From positions 1 to 10,810 of the forward strand of contig CAZAAC010000070.1 of the NCBI GenBank assembly GCA_964483155.1: a DNA stretch of 10,810 bases, written 5' to 3'. Position numbers and translations under genes: made by a program. Every line of letters begins with the position of its first letter. Within the stretch, counting starts at the first letter, position 1. The stretch is from JAAYYM01 sp964483155. GTDB lineage: Bacteria; Bacillota; Clostridia; Lachnospirales; Lachnospiraceae. Under the pieces are notes generated by a model. It saw only the letters and a list, made by a program, of their open reading frames with translations, searched no databases and had not been told where the DNA came from. Below are positions 1 through 8,379 of the stretch, piece after piece.

Positions 1-653
1 TTTTCCTTATAATGATATGTTTTTTCTAACATCATATCTTTTACCTTCATAAGTCTGATTTGTGTACTTCTTTCATTCTCATCTAGTTTCATGACAATGT
101 ATTTAATGTTTTCGTGCAAATCAGGTATCATGACATGTTCTAATGCATTAACTCTACGTCTTGTCTTTTCTATTTCGATAGCCATAAGTTGACAGGATTT
201 TTCACATTCTGCTAAATGGAGCATATCTGGCAGTAGATCTGACAAAAACTTTACTGCACTATCTAAATCGCTAGAGGTAAACGCATAACCATAAGAATAA
301 ATATCATTTTCATTTGGTGTTCTGGTAATATACTCAAATGAAGGAATTTCTACACTCATTACATTTTTGTAATCAATGCCTAGGGAAACCTCTTGCTTTG
401 GTGTAAGAAGTGCAACATTTAAAACCTCTTGTTCCATAGTTGCCCTAGCTAATACAAAATTCTTATTTGCTGTTAAAATGCCTTCCTCTACCTTCTCTCG
501 GAGCACTTTATTCTCACGAACCAAATCAAGGAACTGACGCATCAGCTCATCTCTTTTATCCTTTAATAATTTGTGTCCACGCGTTGCTGTTGCTAATTTT
601 TTCTTTAATCTTGTTAGTTCCATACGTGTGGGATTTACATGAGTCTTCGCCAC
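1..653 (-). CDS. ntpD: V-type ATPase subunit D (3' end cut by window edge)
   Basis: Subunit D is the long coiled-coil central shaft of V/A-ATPases; it turns inside the A3B3 head and couples ATP hydrolysis to the membrane rotor. Reading from a GTG at 653, the frame stays open for 217 codons to the window edge. It shows the family hallmarks: VNPTRMELTRLKKKL at about residues 6-20, RGHKLLKDKRDELMRQF just after, and near the C-terminus a TRRRVNALEHVMIPDL segment followed by a KLDENER motif. Family members are usually about 205-220 residues, so only a few residues should be missing. The GTG start is chosen because a GGAGGG ribosome binding site sits 7 bases upstream (about 661-667), whereas the first ATG (residue 11) would remove the conserved VNPTR segment. 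It follows subunit B by 42 bases and is the last operon gene visible. Confidence 0.95.
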   Translation of the reverse strand, partial: MAKTHVNPTRMELTRLKKKLATATRGHKLLKDKRDELMRQFLDLVRENKVLREKVEEGILTANKNFVLARATMEQEVLNVALLTPKQEVSLGIDYKNVMSVEIPSFEYITRTPNENDIYSYGYAFTSSDLDSAVKFLSDLLPDMLHLAECEKSCQLMAIEIEKTRRRVNALEHVMIPDLHENIKYIVMKLDENERSTQIRLMKVKDMMLEKTYHYKE

Positions 654-695
654 TGCTTGCCCCTCCTTTCGCAATTATCTGCATGATAGAATTCT

Positions 696-2066
696 CTATT
701 TACCATAATATTTATCAAGATATTCATCTTTAATTCTTTTCAGTTCTGTCCTTGGTAAAATAGACAGCAGTTTCCATCCAAGATCAAGCGTTTCTTCGAT
801 ATCGCGATTCGTTTTATAACCTTGTGAAACATACTTTATTTCAAACTCATCTGCAAATTCCGCATATAATTTATCTATGTCTGTCAGAGCAGCTTCTCCT
901 AAGATAACCATTAATTCTTTTGCTTCTTTTCCTCTTGCATAAGCAGCAAACAATTGGTTCATAGTGTCTGCATGGTCTTCACGTGTTTTTCCTTTACCAA
1001 TACCTTTATCCTTTAGACGGGATAAAGAAGGCAAAACATCGATTGGAGGCATAATATCCTGACGATAAAGTTCACGGCTCAATATAATCTGTCCTTCTGT
1101 AATATATCCAGTTAAGTCAGGAATGGGATGCGTTTTGTCATCTTCAGGCATTGTTAAAATAGGAATCATTGTAATACTGCCACTCTTACCTTTGAGTCTG
1201 CCTGCCCGTTCATACAAGGAAGCTAAATCAGTATACATATATCCTGGATAACCACGACGTCCAGGAACTTCTTTTCTAGCTGCTGAAACCTCACGCAATG
1301 AATCTGCATAGTTCGTAATATCTGTCAAAATAACCAAAACATGCATATTCTTTTCAAATGCAAGATATTCTGCTGCTGTCAATGCCATACGTGGTGTTGC
1401 AATACGCTCAACTGCCGGATCATTTGCAAGATTTACAAACATAACAGTACGATTAATGGCTCCTGTTTCTTTAAAGCTTTCCGTAAAAAAGCTTGCTTCT
1501 TCAAAAGTAATACCCATAGCCGCGAATACAACCGCAAACTGCTCATCTGTTCCACGCACTTTAGCTTGACGTGCAATCTGCGCAGCAAGTTGTGCATGTG
1601 GCAAACCACTTGCTGAAAAAATAGGTAATTTCTGTCCACGTACAAGTGTGTTTAGTCCATCAATGGCAGATACTCCTGTTTGAATAAATTCCTGTGGAAA
1701 ATTTCTTGCTGCTGGATTCATTGGTAAACCATTGATATCCATTCTTTTTTCAGGAAGAATATCAGGTCCTCCATCTTTCGGTCTTCCAAGTCCGTCAAAA
1801 ACACGGCTCAGCATATCTTCAGACACACCTAATTCCATGCTTCTTCCCAAAAATCTAACCTTACTGTTTGATAAATTAATACCTGTAGAGTTTTCAAACA
1901 ATTGCACTAGGGCGTTGCCGCCGTCTATCTCTAACACCTTACAGCGACGCGTTTCACCATTTACCAACTCTATTTCGCCAAGTTCGTTATAAGATACTCC
2001 CTCAACTCCACGGACCATCATAAGAGGACCTGCAACTTCTTGTATAGATCTATACTCCTTTGGCAT
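696..2066 (-). CDS. ntpB: V-type ATPase subunit B
   Basis: Non-catalytic nucleotide-site subunit that alternates with subunit A in the A3B3 head. The 456-residue product is of normal family length. Visible features are the N-terminal beta-barrel (VAGPLMMVRGVEG, about residues 11-23), the degenerate region in place of a P-loop (FSASGLPHAQLA, about 150-161; no GKT, as expected for B), the strongly conserved PGRRGYPGYMYTDLASLYER segment (about 268-287), and R350 in LSRLKDKGIG. R350 aligns with the arginine finger that reaches the catalytic site of subunit A in E. hirae NtpB. Its ATG overlaps the stop of subunit A by one base (TAATG), with GGAGG inside the end of the A gene, so the two are probably translationally coupled, matching their equal stoichiometry. 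Confidence 0.98.
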   Translation of the reverse strand: MPKEYRSIQEVAGPLMMVRGVEGVSYNELGEIELVNGETRRCKVLEIDGGNALVQLFENSTGINLSNSKVRFLGRSMELGVSEDMLSRVFDGLGRPKDGGPDILPEKRMDINGLPMNPAARNFPQEFIQTGVSAIDGLNTLVRGQKLPIFSASGLPHAQLAAQIARQAKVRGTDEQFAVVFAAMGITFEEASFFTESFKETGAINRTVMFVNLANDPAVERIATPRMALTAAEYLAFEKNMHVLVILTDITNYADSLREVSAARKEVPGRRGYPGYMYTDLASLYERAGRLKGKSGSITMIPILTMPEDDKTHPIPDLTGYITEGQIILSRELYRQDIMPPIDVLPSLSRLKDKGIGKGKTREDHADTMNQLFAAYARGKEAKELMVILGEAALTDIDKLYAEFADEFEIKYVSQGYKTNRDIEETLDLGWKLLSILPRTELKRIKDEYLDKYYGK

Positions 2067-3553
2067 TATGCGTCCTCCTTTCCTATCAATGCACCTGTTT
2101 CGTGGTGCAATGTTTTTATTATATCTTCATATTCTTTTTCAATATCTTTTGCTTCAATATATTTGAAACGACCAATTCTTTCTCGTACAGGTAATCCCAC
2201 TAATTTTTCAATATTAGCACCTTTTTGTAATGCTTCTAATGTTATATCATAAAAACCGCATAAAAGCTCCATCATTCTGCATTGCTTGCTAAGATTTGTG
2301 TAGGTGTCAACATCATTATATGCATTCTGGTGTAGAAAATCCTCTCGAATAGAACGTGCAGCCTCTAGTTTTAAGCGATCTGGCGCCGAAAGAGCATCCA
2401 TACCTACCAGCTTTACGATTTCATCTAATTCTGACTCATCATGTAATAAGCGCATGATTCTACTTCTTAANNNNNNNNNNNNNNNNNNNNNNNNNNNNNN
2501 NNNNNNNNNNNNNNNNNNNNNNNNNNNNNNNNNNNNNNNNNNNNNNNNNNNNNNNNNNNNNNNNNNNNNNGCCATTAATGCTACTGAATATCCCATATCC
2601 CTAAAGTATTCTGCAATTGTAATACCTACATATATTGAGGCTTCACGTGCCGCAACAGGCATATCTGATGTGTTTGCAATCAAAACAGTTCTTTCCATTA
2701 AAGAATGCCCCGTTTTGGGATCTTTCAATTCTGGAAACTCATTCAAAACATCTGTCATTTCGTTTCCACGTTCTCCACAACCAATATAAACAACGATATC
2801 CGCTTCCGCCCATTTTGCTAACTGATGCTGAACAACGGTTTTTCCGCTTCCAAAAGGTCCTGGAACTGCAGCCACACCACCTTTTGCAATTGGAAAAAGT
2901 GTGTCAATAACACGTTGCCCTGTAATAAGTGGCATATTAGGTGAAAGTTTTTCCTTGTATGGTCTTCCCACACGAACAGGCCATTTCTGCAACATTGTTA
3001 TCTCTTTGCTCGTACCATCCTCTGTCTCTAATGTTACAATAGTATCTAATAAAGTATATTCCCCTTCACTAATAGAACGAATAGTCCCTTTTATGCCATT
3101 AGGAACCATTACCCTATGCTTTACAATAGGTGATTCGTCAACTTCACCGAGGATGTCTCCACCTTCAACAATATCGCCGCTATTCTTTAATGGCGTAAAC
3201 TTCCACTTCGTCTCCCTTTTCAATGAGGGTAATTCAATACCTCGTGTAAGATTATTGCCCGTTTTATTCATAATATCCACTAACGGGCGCTGTATACCGT
3301 CAAAAATACTTCCTATTAACCCTGGTCCCAGTTCTACGCTAAGCGGTGCATTAGTTGATTCTACTGGCTCTCCTGGCTTCAATCCTGAGGTTTCTTCATA
3401 TACCTGTATGGATGCCTGATCTCCATGTATCTCTATAATCTCACCTATTAATCGTTGATTACTAACACGCACAACGTCAAACATGTTAGCATCATTCATA
3501 CCTTCAGCAATAACTAACGGACCGGCAACTTTTTTTATATTTCCTTTTATCAT
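2066..3553 (-). CDS. ntpA: V-type ATPase catalytic subunit A (interrupted by assembly gap)
   Basis: Catalytic ATP-hydrolysing subunit of the V/A-ATPase head. The start gives the N-terminal barrel (KKVAGPLVIAEGM), then the A-specific non-homologous insert (about 110-190), the P-loop GPFGSGKT at 232-239 (K238, T239), and GCGERGNE with the likely catalytic glutamate E261. A 100-N run replaces sequence after YSVALM (residue 327); the codon at its edge reads GCN, i.e. Ala, as the family expects (VALMADS). After the gap the protein resumes in frame at a segment containing LHDESELDEIVKLVG and ends normally with a C-terminal helical domain. The gapped product counts as 495 residues against about 580-595 for the family, so roughly 130 residues are really missing, not 34. 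A weak AGGTG lies 7 bases before the ATG; the gene begins 18 bases after subunit F. I read it as an intact gene with an assembly gap, not a deletion. Confidence 0.95.
   Translation of the reverse strand: MIKGNIKKVAGPLVIAEGMNDANMFDVVRVSNQRLIGEIIEIHGDQASIQVYEETSGLKPGEPVESTNAPLSVELGPGLIGSIFDGIQRPLVDIMNKTGNNLTRGIELPSLKRETKWKFTPLKNSGDIVEGGDILGEVDESPIVKHRVMVPNGIKGTIRSISEGEYTLLDTIVTLETEDGTSKEITMLQKWPVRVGRPYKEKLSPNMPLITGQRVIDTLFPIAKGGVAAVPGPFGSGKTVVQHQLAKWAEADIVVYIGCGERGNEMTDVLNEFPELKDPKTGHSLMERTVLIANTSDMPVAAREASIYVGITIAEYFRDMGYSVALMXXXXXXXXXXXXXXXXXXXXXXXXXXXXXXXXXXLRSRIMRLLHDESELDEIVKLVGMDALSAPDRLKLEAARSIREDFLHQNAYNDVDTYTNLSKQCRMMELLCGFYDITLEALQKGANIEKLVGLPVRERIGRFKYIEAKDIEKEYEDIIKTLHHETGALIGKEDA
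2471..2570. other. Assembly gap (100 N) in the subunit A gene
   Basis: One hundred consecutive unknown bases, a conventional scaffold-gap placeholder. Both flanks encode subunit A in the same frame if the gap is taken at face value, but the missing protein segment should be about 130 residues (near 390 bases). It should hold the highly conserved part of the catalytic domain that follows VALMADS and runs up to the C-terminal helical domain. The true length therefore should leave a remainder of 1 on division by 3, as 100 does, if the gene is intact. Confidence 0.95.
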
Positions 3554-3571
3554 TCCTTCTCACCTGCTTTT

Positions 3572-3895
3572 TTAGTATTTGCTATTAAATATAATGTCGG
3601 AGCCAACTGCCTGTTCCACTGATCTCTTGACATTTTTAATTCCTATTCCTGTATTTCCAGTAACACCTGGAATTGGAATAATAGCTGGAATTCTTTTATC
3701 GCGATATTCATCAATTATGGGAGTCAATTTCTCCTGCAATGCTTCAGTAATATATATAACCGCATATCCGCCATCTGCAAGGCTCTTTAATGTCTTTGAT
3801 GCCTCCGCGATATCGCTTACTGGATAGATATTAAGCCCTAATGCAGCAAAGCCATAAATACTATCTCTGTCACCTAGTACTGCTATCTTATACAT
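3572..3895 (-). CDS. ntpF: V-type ATPase subunit F
   Basis: Small central-stalk subunit that binds subunit D in the rotor shaft (called NtpG in the E. hirae nomenclature). The 107-residue length is normal. Family signatures are the start MYKIAVLGDRDSIYGFAALG (GDRDS at 8-12), the middle strand GGYAVIYITE (about 42-51), the PIPG turn at 74-77, and a C-terminal helix with VEQAVGSDIIF (about 93-103). The ATG overlaps the end of the C gene by 8 bases, so translation is probably coupled; an AGGGAA stretch sits just before it. An ATG 4 bases upstream is in the C frame and is not this gene's start. Confidence 0.96.
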   Translation of the reverse strand: MYKIAVLGDRDSIYGFAALGLNIYPVSDIAEASKTLKSLADGGYAVIYITEALQEKLTPIIDEYRDKRIPAIIPIPGVTGNTGIGIKNVKRSVEQAVGSDIIFNSKY

Positions 3896-4856
3896 ACATT
3901 TCCCTCAGTCTTTCTCGAATCGAATTCTCCGGAAAGTCATTCAATTTCCCTGAAAGGAGAATTCTAACTGATTTAATCTCGTTTTCACGTCCCAATATAT
4001 AAGCTGCTAGAGGTGAAAGCGTAAATGGGTTATACTTCTGTGGTCGAATAAGATTCATCATCCTATCATCGCACCATCTCTCAAAGGAAGAAGGCGAGTT
4101 TTTCATATTCTGAACTGCTCCTGCATAAACGGTTTTTGCTAAGTATTCATAAATAGCCTCTTCTTTGTCTATTGCCGCCTCCATTAACTGACCAATATCC
4201 AAGGAATCACATGGCGCTAATGCCCTCTGAAAAAATTCTCGTTCTTTCTTTGTTTTATTTCCTCGAATTGCAATATTAATATCACTACAAGCAACTTTTA
4301 ATTCTGCATATGCTTCCACAACATCATTTTTTGACTCTTTCCCTTTTTTGTAAATAGCTTCAAGAGAAGCTTTATCAATCATGATATCACAGAGTTGCCC
4401 ATCTCCTGTATGAAACAATACCTCATACGTCTCTCTGGCACAATCCTGCATGTATTCAGGCAATTCAGAAAATTCATGTTTTTTGACTGCCTGCTTTATC
4501 ACATCAACATCTATCGTCCCATGAGAAAGATAAATGTCTGGTATTTGTCTGTTGCTAAATGCTTCTTTCAACGCCGCTTTCAAATTGTGGTAGTCGTTTG
4601 CATAAAGAAATACATCAAATACAGATATATCCTCTACCAATTCCTCAATTAGATTCCACGTTTTTTCTCTCTCTACGGATAAAATTTCTTCTGCAGTCGC
4701 ACTCTCAGAATTGCCCCAGCCCTTTTCCTGTAACATGCGGATACATTCCTCATAATTCTTACAGCCAAGAAGTGTTTCCATCATTTGGCTATTAAACAGG
4801 AGTAATTCTTTTGAGCGAATACGTGCAACGGCATAAGTATATAGTTCTTCTGACAC
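3888..4856 (-). CDS. ntpC: V-type ATPase subunit C
   Basis: Funnel-shaped subunit (counterpart of eukaryotic subunit d) that sits on the K-ring and links it to the D/F shaft. I place the start at the GTG at 4856, giving 322 residues beginning VSEELYTYAVARIRSKELLL; this matches the way family members begin, with a Y-x-YAVARIR segment at the extreme N-terminus. An AGGTGG ribosome binding site lies 4 bases upstream, and the gene then begins 28 bases after subunit E. An ATG at 4940 in the same frame would add 28 basic, cysteine-containing residues and overlap the E gene by 56 bases; I consider that spurious. The rest is helical with the expected NDYHNLKAALK segment near residue 100 and conserved SPLAAYILGRENEIKSVRIL near the C-terminus. 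Confidence 0.93.
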   Translation of the reverse strand: MSEELYTYAVARIRSKELLLFNSQMMETLLGCKNYEECIRMLQEKGWGNSESATAEEILSVEREKTWNLIEELVEDISVFDVFLYANDYHNLKAALKEAFSNRQIPDIYLSHGTIDVDVIKQAVKKHEFSELPEYMQDCARETYEVLFHTGDGQLCDIMIDKASLEAIYKKGKESKNDVVEAYAELKVACSDINIAIRGNKTKKEREFFQRALAPCDSLDIGQLMEAAIDKEEAIYEYLAKTVYAGAVQNMKNSPSSFERWCDDRMMNLIRPQKYNPFTLSPLAAYILGRENEIKSVRILLSGKLNDFPENSIRERLREMYV

Positions 4857-4884
4857 CTTACCACCTCTTCCTTCAAGACATTTC

Positions 4885-5481
4885 CTATTCAAACAGCAAT
4901 TTATAAACCTTATCCTGTATTTCATCTTTCGAGGCAGCAATCAAAGCATCAAAAGAACAATTGATTTCTATATCTCCATATCGAACTATGAAACCACCAT
5001 TGATATTCCTTGTTTCTCTTGAAAGAGACAACGATGCGCCTGCTATATCCTTCAACATAAGTTTTGTTTTCTCCTCAAATCCTGCCGGAAGACGATTCAA
5101 ATCCGATGCAGAAAATAGTAATTCGCCTGCTTTTGGCAATGCACACTTTTTTATCATAGTTTCTATCGTTTCTAAGTACTCTTGATCTGAAAGATCTTTC
5201 AGATATACTTTAGTCTTCTCTATGATATCACTAATCATCTGTTGTTTTGCCTTAAGTATCAATTCTCTTTTCTGTAGTGCTGCCTGCGATTCTATCCGCT
5301 TTTTTCTGGCACTAAATTCCAGTTCGGATTGTTTATTCATATCTGCACATTTTTGAGCTGCTTCTTCTTTTGCCTCTGCTAATATCCTGTCAACCTCAGC
5401 CTTTGCTTTTTCACTAACCGTATCAGCAGTTGCTTTGGCGTCATCTTCTATATGTGCTAAGATTTTTTCTAATCCTGTCAT
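4885..5481 (-). CDS. ntpE: V-type ATPase subunit E (peripheral stalk)
   Basis: Peripheral-stalk subunit that pairs with the G/H-like protein to hold the A3B3 head against the membrane subunit I. The 198-residue length is typical. Roughly the first 110 residues are a highly charged, Ala/Glu/Lys-rich helix with coiled-coil character, starting MTGLEKILAHIEDDAKATAD. The rest is the globular C-terminal domain that contacts subunit B, including a stretch GGFIVRYGDIEINCSFDALI near the end that matches the family's conserved GG-hydrophobic strand and Asn/Cys-rich turn. AGGAGA lies 8 bases before the ATG; the gene begins 18 bases after subunit K. Confidence 0.95.
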   Translation of the reverse strand: MTGLEKILAHIEDDAKATADTVSEKAKAEVDRILAEAKEEAAQKCADMNKQSELEFSARKKRIESQAALQKRELILKAKQQMISDIIEKTKVYLKDLSDQEYLETIETMIKKCALPKAGELLFSASDLNRLPAGFEEKTKLMLKDIAGASLSLSRETRNINGGFIVRYGDIEINCSFDALIAASKDEIQDKVYKLLFE

Positions 5482-5499
5482 ATCAAACTCTCCTAACTA

Positions 5500-5982
5500 C
5501 TATATGTTTAAAGAACCAACACCAACCACTGCTAAAATAGAGATAAGTAATGCCAGAATTGCATAAGTTTCTACCATCGCTGGAAAAATCATAGCTTTAC
5601 CAAATTGCTCAGGTCTTTTAGCAACAGTTGCTATACTTGCAACTGAGGCGCGTGCCTGACGTAATGCTGAAAAATAACCAACTAGCGCCATTGGCATACA
5701 TGCACAGAAGTATAAAAGTCCCTTTACTAAAGAAACATCAGCACTGCCGCCTAGTACACCTATTTGTGATAACGTGATAAATGCAATCAACAATCCATAA
5801 ATTCCCTGTGTGCCTGGAAGCAACTGTAAAATCAGAACTTTACCAAATTTAGATGGATCTTCTGTAATAACTCCAGCTCCAGCCTCTCCGCCCATTCCAA
5901 CTCCAATTGCTGATCCAATTCCTGATACAAGTGCTGCTAAAACAGCTCCCAATAATGCAAATACGATTCCTAATTCACTCAT
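5500..5982 (-). CDS. ntpK: V-type ATPase subunit K, rotor-ring proteolipid, predicted Na+-binding
   Basis: Membrane rotor subunit whose copies form the ion-carrying ring. The 160 residues form four hydrophobic helices, i.e. two duplicated hairpins (Gly-rich GIGSAIGVGMGGEAGAG in the first, AMVETYAILALLISIL in the second). The Na+ ligands described for E. hirae NtpK (L61, T64, Q65, Q110, E139) all have counterparts: L55, T58 and Q59 in LLPGTQGIYG, Q109 in ALRQARA, and E138 in AMVETYAIL. This points to Na+ rather than H+ as coupling ion; that assignment is inference from family knowledge. The ATG overlaps the 3' end of subunit I by 8 bases, with AAGGAG about 10 bases upstream inside the I gene. 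Confidence 0.97.
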   Translation of the reverse strand: MSELGIVFALLGAVLAALVSGIGSAIGVGMGGEAGAGVITEDPSKFGKVLILQLLPGTQGIYGLLIAFITLSQIGVLGGSADVSLVKGLLYFCACMPMALVGYFSALRQARASVASIATVAKRPEQFGKAMIFPAMVETYAILALLISILAVVGVGSLNI

Positions 5983-7975
5983 TATTCATTTTCTCCTTAA
6001 ATTTATAATATTTTGTATTTACCTTGAAGGGACTGAACGAACGTCCACCGCCTTCATAAAACTTTCCGAAAAACTCTACATACTGTAAACGGTTCGTGTG
6101 TACGTATGCCCCTAAAGCATTGATTCCGATATTTAATGTATGCCCTGCTATAAAAATAATAACAAACAAAATTATTCCAACAATTCCATCTCCAGTCATT
6201 GCTGCCATTTTGTTAATTACACTACCTATAACACCAGTTGCAAGACCAAGTGCCAAAAGTCTGGAATAAGATAGTACATCACTCAAATAACCTGTAATTC
6301 CGTAAAAAGCATATAGACCTTTTAACAATCGCTTAAATGGACTACGCGACTCTCTCCCATTGGTTAGAATAATAACAGCACTTCCTATAAGAGCTAATAT
6401 AGCTCCAATATTTCCCACAACGCCTGGTAAAACAAAATCAATGCCTAAAATGTCTACAAACATCTGCATCGACATTAATACCAGAATCGAACCAGTCAGC
6501 AATGCATACCAGGATATTACATCATAAAACAATCCCTTAATATCTTTTTGCCTAACTAACTGCATCCCTTTCATAAGAAGACCAGAAAACAAATGGATAA
6601 TACCTATTATCATGGCAAATGTCAGCATGCGCATTGGTTCTATTGCTGGGTTAAACCAAAGTGGTGGAATTGTAAAATCACTATTAAAAAAGGTTGTTGC
6701 AATTACAGAAACCGCATCACCGAAAAAGCTTCCAAACACGATACCCCAGAAAACAGTGGCGATGCCACAATAGAAAAACATTTGAAGCATTTTCTTAATA
6801 CCCTGCTCCATGTTTTTCTTTTTTTTCAAAATTACTGCACAGGCTATTGACATAATCGCACCGTATCCAGCATCAGAAAACATAATTCCGAAGAGCATGT
6901 AATAGAAAAGTGATACTGCAAAAGTAGGATCCACTTCGCCTTTGCCAGGAGGGCTATATGCCTCTATTACACTTTCAATAGGAGCAGAAAATGCATTGTT
7001 ACTTAGTTGTACAGGTACCTCTTCATCATCTCGCACCTCGTCATAACTTATAACAATATCGAAGCGAGCGTTCAAAGCATCTTCCACTGCGCTTTTGTCC
7101 TTCTCCGCTATATATCCTGTTAATACAAAAACATTTCTTGTTTGGAGCAAGTGCCCTATGANNNNNNNNNNAACATCGTAATCGGCCAAAAATTTAATAT
7201 CATCTCTTCGCTCTGACATTTTTATAATTGACTGCTTCGCGCCTTCCATGCCTTGCTGCAGTTCTAAAATCATGTCATTAATTTCTGCTTGATAAGCCGC
7301 TGGCTCGATTTTGCTTGAATAGGAGGGTTTGGCAAAACCAATTCTCCTAAGGTTTTCTATAACCTGATCTGACACTTCCTTCATGCATACTACAAAAACA
7401 CATGTCTGCTCTTTTGATTTACTAATTACCTCCAAATGGACAGGCATACAAGAAGCGAGTTCCACATAAATCTGCTCTTCATTCCATTCATTAGGCAAAA
7501 TCCCAATATGAACGACCGTGCTTTTTGTTCCTTTAAAACCAATGGGTATATCCAGATTTATCCACGGTTTTAACATTTCTAACTGCTCTTGCAATTTAAT
7601 GATTTCTGCTTTTGCTTCTGCAATCTTTTTAGCACAAGCAGAAATATCTTTAGCTATTTTTAAAACCTCTTCATACTTACTGCGAAATGAATCATATGCC
7701 TCGGGCGGCGTCACGATCCTACCACTAAAAGAACTTAACATTGATTTATCTTCTTTTACATAGGAACATAGAATTTCTAGCGCATTATTGGCAATTGATA
7801 CATTCTTCTCAAAAATGGTTTTTGAATTTGATAAATCCATTTTTTGAAAAAGAATATCTTCCTTCATTACATCGCAAATTTCTATCATTTCCATACGCTG
7901 TAATAATTCCAAAATCTTTTTCCTGTCTTTTTTGAGAGCGCATATGCTGATATGTTGCATTTGCAGCACTGCCAT
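5975..7975 (-). CDS. ntpI: V-type ATPase subunit I (membrane stator, ion channel; small assembly gap)
   Basis: Stator subunit a/I, which provides the half-channels next to the K-ring. Residues 1 to about 345 are the cytoplasmic domain (two alpha/beta lobes joined by long coiled helices), followed from about 352 (FAVSLFYYMLFGIMFSDAG) by some seven or eight membrane helices. Key basic residues are visible: R572 in SYSRLLALGLA and R629 in HTNRLQYVEFF, numbered on this gapped 666-residue translation. They match the two arginines considered essential in E. hirae NtpI. Ten unknown bases at 7162-7171 hide residues 269-272 of the lower helix; the frame continues correctly. AAAGGAGGTG lies 8 bases before the ATG. 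It starts 31 bases after the G/H-like gene. Confidence 0.96.
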   Translation of the reverse strand: MAVLQMQHISICALKKDRKKILELLQRMEMIEICDVMKEDILFQKMDLSNSKTIFEKNVSIANNALEILCSYVKEDKSMLSSFSGRIVTPPEAYDSFRSKYEEVLKIAKDISACAKKIAEAKAEIIKLQEQLEMLKPWINLDIPIGFKGTKSTVVHIGILPNEWNEEQIYVELASCMPVHLEVISKSKEQTCVFVVCMKEVSDQVIENLRRIGFAKPSYSSKIEPAAYQAEINDMILELQQGMEGAKQSIIKMSERRDDIKFLADYDVXXXXIGHLLQTRNVFVLTGYIAEKDKSAVEDALNARFDIVISYDEVRDDEEVPVQLSNNAFSAPIESVIEAYSPPGKGEVDPTFAVSLFYYMLFGIMFSDAGYGAIMSIACAVILKKKKNMEQGIKKMLQMFFYCGIATVFWGIVFGSFFGDAVSVIATTFFNSDFTIPPLWFNPAIEPMRMLTFAMIIGIIHLFSGLLMKGMQLVRQKDIKGLFYDVISWYALLTGSILVLMSMQMFVDILGIDFVLPGVVGNIGAILALIGSAVIILTNGRESRSPFKRLLKGLYAFYGITGYLSDVLSYSRLLALGLATGVIGSVINKMAAMTGDGIVGIILFVIIFIAGHTLNIGINALGAYVHTNRLQYVEFFGKFYEGGGRSFSPFKVNTKYYKFKEKMNNE
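7162..7171. other. Assembly gap (10 N) in the subunit I gene
   Basis: Ten unknown bases within the cytoplasmic domain of subunit I, after FLADYDV and before IGHLLQTRNVFVLTGY. The frame on both sides agrees with a gap of this length, so the gene is very probably intact. In related clostridial proteins, as I recall them, the corresponding stretch is a few residues longer, so ten may be a nominal size. Confidence 0.9.
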
Positions 7976-8006
7976 CTAATAAACACCTCCTTTTCATCAA
8001 TTAAAT

Positions 8007-8315
8007 TTAAATAATCTCTGATAAAACCAGTTTAACTGCACTGTCTTCTTTTTCCTTAAAGATTTCTTTCAGTGCAATGATTTCTTGTTCTGCCTCATTT
8101 ACTGATGCCTGAATTATTTCTTTTTCTTCGGATTCGGCTCTTTCTGACTTTGCAGCTATTGTCTTTTTTACCTCTCCAAGTGCAGAAGCAATCATTTTTT
8201 TTGACTCGCTCTCTGCATTATTAATCATTTCGTCATGCTTCTCATTGGTGTTCTTCTCAATCATAACTGCGTTCAGTTCTGCTTGCTTAATTTCTTGAAT
8301 GATATCTTTTGTCAT
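8007..8315 (-). CDS. ahaH: V-type ATPase subunit G/H-like peripheral stalk protein
   Basis: First gene of the ATPase operon. The 102 residues are almost all charged or Ala/Ile-rich, predicted to form one long helix with coiled-coil character (for example VKKTIAAKSERAESEEKEII). This, together with its place before subunit I, fits the G/H subunit (archaeal AhaH, E. hirae NtpF) that pairs with subunit E in the peripheral stalks. Sequence identity in this family is low, so position in the operon carries much of the weight. I choose the ATG at 8315 (MTKDIIQEIKQAELNAVMIE) because GGAGG lies 7 bases upstream. The same frame is open to an ATG at 8411, but that would include the promoter region (8380-8408) and a non-helical 32-residue extension unlike the family. 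Confidence 0.85.
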   Translation of the reverse strand: MTKDIIQEIKQAELNAVMIEKNTNEKHDEMINNAESESKKMIASALGEVKKTIAAKSERAESEEKEIIQASVNEAEQEIIALKEIFKEKEDSAVKLVLSEII

Positions 8316-8379
8316 GAAACTGCCTCCATATACTATTTTTGGTACAAATTCCCCAAAATCAAAAACACGATTGCACCGT

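Noticed and set aside
467..733. Plus-strand open frames opposite the ATPase genes, including the hydrophobic one here
   Set aside because: They lie antisense to well-supported conserved genes, lack ribosome binding sites and resemble no family I know; they are coding shadows.
8341..8377. Inverted repeat GGTACAA/TTGCACC around the ATPase leader
   Set aside because: The expected start site falls inside one arm, so the RNA could not form the full stem; the 23-base loop and one G-U pair make it weak.
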